Shown here: positions 60,883 to 64,000 of the stretch, in pieces
Position numbering within the stretch: the stretch's first letter is position 1
How the letters are laid out: the number at the start of each line of letters is the position of its first letter
Source of the DNA: Paenibacillus sp. FSL R7-0337
GTDB lineage: Bacteria > Bacillota > Bacilli > Paenibacillales > Paenibacillaceae
NCBI RefSeq assembly: GCF_037969875.1
Contig: NZ_CP150218.1
Span: forward strand, 7,192,001-7,256,000
Direction: 5' to 3'
Length of the DNA stretch: 64,000 bases
Notes under the pieces: model-generated
What the model was told of the DNA's origin: nothing
Seen by the model: only the letters and a program-made list of their open reading frames with translations
Database searches by the model: none
Program-made: the position numbers and the translations under genes

Positions 60883-63324
60883 TTGCTTAGAGAGAATCTG
60901 GATCGGAATTGGGAGTTTGAACACGGGAAGCCGTTTCACATTCAAAGCAAGGAAAACGGGCAGACGAGGATCGTTCATCTGCCGCATGACTTCACGATTG
61001 AAACGGATACGTGGGCGGAGGCTCCCGGCGGGAGAGCAACCGGATATTACGGCGGCGGGATCGGTACTTACACCAAGATGCTGGATATCCCGGCCGAGGC
61101 TGAGGGAAGAAGAGTGCTGGTCGAATTCGACGGCGCGTATATGAACACCACTGTGGTACTCAACGGGCATACCGTAGCCCAGCATCATTACGGATATACG
61201 CCATTCCATGCTGACCTCACGCCTTATATGAGGCCCGGTAAGCCGAACCGGCTCGCGGTGACGGTGAATAATGCCGCACAGCCCAACTCCCGCTGGTATA
61301 CGGGGTCAGGCCTATACCGCCATGTCGATCTGTTAACCAGTCCGAAGCTGCATATCGTACCATGGGGAATCTATGCCCGCACCTCGCATATCGTGGGCGG
61401 CACAGCGTTCATTATTGTGGAGACAACGGTAGCGAATCATGCGGATACCCCCGCGAGTGTGTGGGTAGACCTCAAGCTGGAGAAGGAAGCCGGAGGAGCT
61501 GAGGCGGGGAGCGGCAGAGTGCAGGTCTATGTACCGGCAGCGCAGAAGGCCGTGGGCCGGGTGACAGTCGCCGTGGACCATGCCGAATTATGGGATATTG
61601 ATTCCCCGTGTCTGTACCGCATTACCGCATCTTTGAATGGAAGCGATAGACACTATGACAGCGATAGTACGCTATTCGGCATACGCACGCTCAGCGTTGA
61701 TGTGAAGAACGGTCTGATGCTGAACGGGCGCACGGTCAAACTGAAAGGCGGCTGTGTGCACCATGATCACGGGATTCTTGGCGCCGCTTCCTACAGAGAC
61801 AGCGAGTACCGCAAAATGAAGCTGCACAAGGATAACGGATACAATGCCATCCGCTGCGCCCACAATCCGCCGTCCAGGGATATGCTGGATGCCTGCGACC
61901 GGCTGGGCCTGCTTGTGATGAATGAAGCCTTCGATATGTGGACGATGGACAAAAATCCGCATGATTACAGTTTGTATTTTGAGCGCAACTGGAAGTCTGA
62001 CATCGAAGCATTTATCCGGCGTGACCGCAATCATCCCAGCATTATCATGTGGTCAACAGGCAATGAAGTTAATGAGCGCGGAGGATTGTCCGGTGGATAT
62101 GAGTGGGCTGCCCGGCTCACGGCATGGGTCAGGGAACTGGACCCGACCCGTCCGGTTACCAACGCGGTATGCACATTCTTCAGCGGGCTGGGGGATGAGG
62201 ATCAGCAGCGGTTCTATGATGATCTCAAGAATCCGCCCAAGGAGTCGGCAGGGTTCGTCAACTTCGACACGGAGTTCGGCAAGCAGGTGTGGGATGGCTA
62301 TACGGAAGCCTTCTGCGCTCCGCTCGATATTGTGGGCTATAACTATCTGATTCATCAATTCGATGCCGCTGCCCATAAATATCCTGACCGGGTGATCTGC
62401 TCGACCGAGAGCATAGCCAGAGATATGGATAAATATTGGGAAGGTGTAGAACGCCATCCTTATATTATCGGCGATTTCAACTGGACCAGCTTCGATTACA
62501 TCGGGGAAGCAGGCCTTGGCAAGACGTTATACGCGGAACCGGAGGAGGCGGACGAACGGCGTAAAACCTTACATGAGTCCCCCTACCCTTGGCGTCTGTC
62601 CTATGATGCGGATTTCGATCTGTGCGGCTTCGCGCGCCCCCAGCTTGCTTACCGGCGGATTGTCTGGGGTTCTGACGAAACCTTCATTGCTTCACACCGT
62701 CCTGAAAACTACGGCAAAACCGAGCTGATTAGCGGATGGGGCTGGACGGAATGCGAGCATGCCTGGAGCTGGATCGGGTATGAAGGCGAACCTGTTACTG
62801 TCGAAGTCTACTCGGCAGCTGAGGAAGTCGAGCTCATTCTGAACGGTGTAAGCTTGGGCAGGCAACCCGCAGGCAAGGTTAACCGCTTCAAGGCGCGATT
62901 TGTTCTTACCTATATGCCGGGTACCTTGGAGGCAGTGAGTTATACCAAGGACGGCAAAGTTTCAAGCGATGTGCTCCACTCGGCCGGAGAGCCGGCGGGA
63001 ATCCGGATTATTGCAGAGAAGAAGGAGCTTGCTGCAGATGGGCAGTCGCTCTGTTACGCGGTTGTTGAGATTATCGACGCCGCCGGCCATTGCGTGCCGG
63101 AAGCCTCGCTGCCGGCGGTTGCCCGGGTAGAAGGCGCAGCGTCTCTGGCTGGCTTCGGTACCGGCAGACCCCAGACGACCGAGAATTATACTACCGGCTG
63201 GTTCACTTCCTTCAAAGGCAGACTGCTGGCCGTTGTCCGTGCAGGGGTTGAGCCGGGAATCTCCACGCTGACAGTCAGCGTTGACGGGCTGGAGCCGGTT
63301 AGCCTGGATATTCCTGTGAACTAA
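60883..63324 (+). CDS. GH2-family glycoside hydrolase (beta-galactosidase type)
   Basis: An 813-residue cytoplasmic enzyme. It starts at TTG 60883 with GGAGAG upstream. The N-terminal sugar-binding domain (VHLPHDFTIETDTWAEAPGG), an Ig-like domain (about 185-275) and a TIM barrel follow the GH2 order. The catalytic acid/base is E395 (WSTGNEVNERG) and the nucleophile is E509 (STESIARD). NGYNAIRCAHNPPSRDMLDA is the family barrel entrance. C-terminal Ig-like modules (about 610-813) resemble the DUF4982 and GH2 C-terminal domains. No signal peptide, so it acts on imported oligosaccharide. Beta-galactosidase is most likely, but beta-glucuronidase or -mannosidase cannot be excluded. Confidence 0.92.
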   Translation: MLRENLDRNWEFEHGKPFHIQSKENGQTRIVHLPHDFTIETDTWAEAPGGRATGYYGGGIGTYTKMLDIPAEAEGRRVLVEFDGAYMNTTVVLNGHTVAQHHYGYTPFHADLTPYMRPGKPNRLAVTVNNAAQPNSRWYTGSGLYRHVDLLTSPKLHIVPWGIYARTSHIVGGTAFIIVETTVANHADTPASVWVDLKLEKEAGGAEAGSGRVQVYVPAAQKAVGRVTVAVDHAELWDIDSPCLYRITASLNGSDRHYDSDSTLFGIRTLSVDVKNGLMLNGRTVKLKGGCVHHDHGILGAASYRDSEYRKMKLHKDNGYNAIRCAHNPPSRDMLDACDRLGLLVMNEAFDMWTMDKNPHDYSLYFERNWKSDIEAFIRRDRNHPSIIMWSTGNEVNERGGLSGGYEWAARLTAWVRELDPTRPVTNAVCTFFSGLGDEDQQRFYDDLKNPPKESAGFVNFDTEFGKQVWDGYTEAFCAPLDIVGYNYLIHQFDAAAHKYPDRVICSTESIARDMDKYWEGVERHPYIIGDFNWTSFDYIGEAGLGKTLYAEPEEADERRKTLHESPYPWRLSYDADFDLCGFARPQLAYRRIVWGSDETFIASHRPENYGKTELISGWGWTECEHAWSWIGYEGEPVTVEVYSAAEEVELILNGVSLGRQPAGKVNRFKARFVLTYMPGTLEAVSYTKDGKVSSDVLHSAGEPAGIRIIAEKKELAADGQSLCYAVVEIIDAAGHCVPEASLPAVARVEGAASLAGFGTGRPQTTENYTTGWFTSFKGRLLAVVRAGVEPGISTLTVSVDGLEPVSLDIPVN

Positions 63325-63342
63325 TACTATGGAGGGATTACA

Positions 63343-64000
63343 TTGACAAAGACAACAAGCCGCAAGACGCTTGCGGCAACCATGGCAGTTACCTTGACGC
63401 TGGGACTATTGTCCGCCTGCGGCGGAGGCAACAACAGCGGTACCAAGCAGGAGGGAGTGGCCGCAACACCCGGAGCTGGAGCTGTAAAGGAATTATCCTT
63501 GTTCATTGATTTTCCCTGGTGGGCAACCAAGGACTGGAAAGGGCCGATTGCGGAGAAAATCACCGAGAAGACGGGCGTTAAGCTGAATGTAACCGTAGCT
63601 ACAGACGACAAGCAGCTCCCGCTGATGATTGCTTCAGGCGATCTGCCGGATCTGGTGCTCACCTCCAGCAACGTAGGCCGGATGTCCGATGCCAAGCTGT
63701 CGTATTCGTGGAATGAGCTGATCGAGAAGTATGCGCCGGACTTCAAGCTGGATGCCACCCGAATTGCCATCAATACGATGGATGACGGCAACTTCTATAC
63801 GGTCCGCAATGCCTTCGCCACCCAGGAAGAGATGTCCAAGAATAAATTTGCGCTCGGCGGGGACGGCAATCCGGGGATTGCGGTGCGTGAAGACATCCTG
63901 AAGGAGCTGGGGAATCCCCCAATCAAGACACTGGATGACTTCGTGAAGGTGCTCGGTATGGTCAAAGAGAAGTATCCCGACATGGTGCCGCTGGTGCTGG
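63343..64000 (+). CDS. ABC transporter substrate-binding lipoprotein (partial, LplA type)
   Basis: The gene starts at TTG 63343 with GGAGGG 6 nt upstream and runs off the window, so only 219 residues are seen. The signal peptide ends in a lipobox (LGLLSAC), giving a lipid-anchored protein. The mature part begins with a Gly/Asn-rich linker and then KELSLFIDFPWWATKDWKGP, GVKLNVTVATDDKQLPLMIA and SGDLPDLV, the usual opening of LplA-type large binding proteins (about 500-560 residues). It would bind the oligosaccharide carried by the upstream permeases. Here the binding protein is last, whereas in the operon at 21 kb it is first. Confidence 0.92.
   Translation, partial: MTKTTSRKTLAATMAVTLTLGLLSACGGGNNSGTKQEGVAATPGAGAVKELSLFIDFPWWATKDWKGPIAEKITEKTGVKLNVTVATDDKQLPLMIASGDLPDLVLTSSNVGRMSDAKLSYSWNELIEKYAPDFKLDATRIAINTMDDGNFYTVRNAFATQEEMSKNKFALGGDGNPGIAVREDILKELGNPPIKTLDDFVKVLGMVKEKYPDMVPLVL

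Noticed and set aside
1..64000. CRISPR array
   Set aside because: The only regular short repeats have a 20-bp period without unique spacers, and no cas genes are present.
1..64000. tRNA or rRNA genes, prophage
   Set aside because: No cloverleaf-like or rRNA sequence and no phage structural genes were recognised; the accessory region holds defence, immunity and IS remnants only.

Overview
The window looks like chromosome of a Paenibacillus-type firmicute. This rests on the families and layouts present: YesM/YesN-type two-component pairs beside sugar ABC transporters, LplB/LplC-type permeases with a GH2 enzyme, GH130, GH95 and GH28-like carbohydrate enzymes, an SLH-domain surface protein, a copper-amine-oxidase-like/WG-repeat secreted protein, and AGGAGG-type ribosome sites with frequent TTG/GTG starts. 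The species cannot be named from sequence alone.

The window has two textures. Bases 1-1633 (end of nrdJ) and about 17300-64000 are GC-balanced, tightly packed chromosomal operons. Bases about 1640-17250 form an AT-rich accessory island full of broken genes, IS remnants and repeated blocks. From left to right the island holds an IS21-like repeat array, a small unknown gene, and a decayed Gabija-like pair (OLD ATPase and UvrD helicase, joined by a deletion). Next comes an intact three-gene cassette: a GHKL ATPase fused to a PD-(D/E)XK nuclease, an unknown protein, and a HEPN protein. After that are duplicated blocks with two paralogous small proteins, two secreted proteins (one with seven propeller-like repeats plus SLH anchors), IS4 and IS256 transposase fragments, an orphan YezG-type immunity gene and a truncated MerR gene with its promoter intact. 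The GHKL/HEPN cassette is the best candidate for an undescribed defence system.

From 17.3 to 27.4 kb lies a carbohydrate-uptake locus: sensor kinase, AraC-type response regulator, lipoprotein binding protein, two permeases, a GH130 phosphorylase and a secreted GH28-like beta-helix enzyme with a CBM6-like tail. A catabolite-repression-like site sits just after the -10 box of the transport operon. From 27.4 to 35.4 kb there is a TetR regulator with an unknown gene, divergent from four ABC half-exporters, the first of which has lost the centre of its ATPase domain. From 35.6 to 41.0 kb, on the minus strand, a membrane-anchored sugar-binding protein, LytS-type kinase and YesN-type regulator precede an MFS sugar porter, resembling the XylFII-LytS-YesN xylose-sensing arrangement.

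From 41.3 to 47.2 kb is a cydABDC-type operon: cytochrome bd-family quinol oxidase of the YthAB type plus the CydDC exporter. An AraC regulator diverges from a GH95 enzyme (47.2-50.9 kb), followed by a LURP-one protein. A TraX-BlaI-BlaR1 operon (51.7-53.8 kb) is headed by a sigma-A-like promoter carrying two copies of one 16-bp palindrome. A WG-repeat protein and a type-B carboxylesterase follow. The window ends in a second sugar locus: two tandem AraC regulators divergent from LplB/LplC-type permeases, a GH2 beta-galactosidase-like enzyme and the start of a binding lipoprotein.
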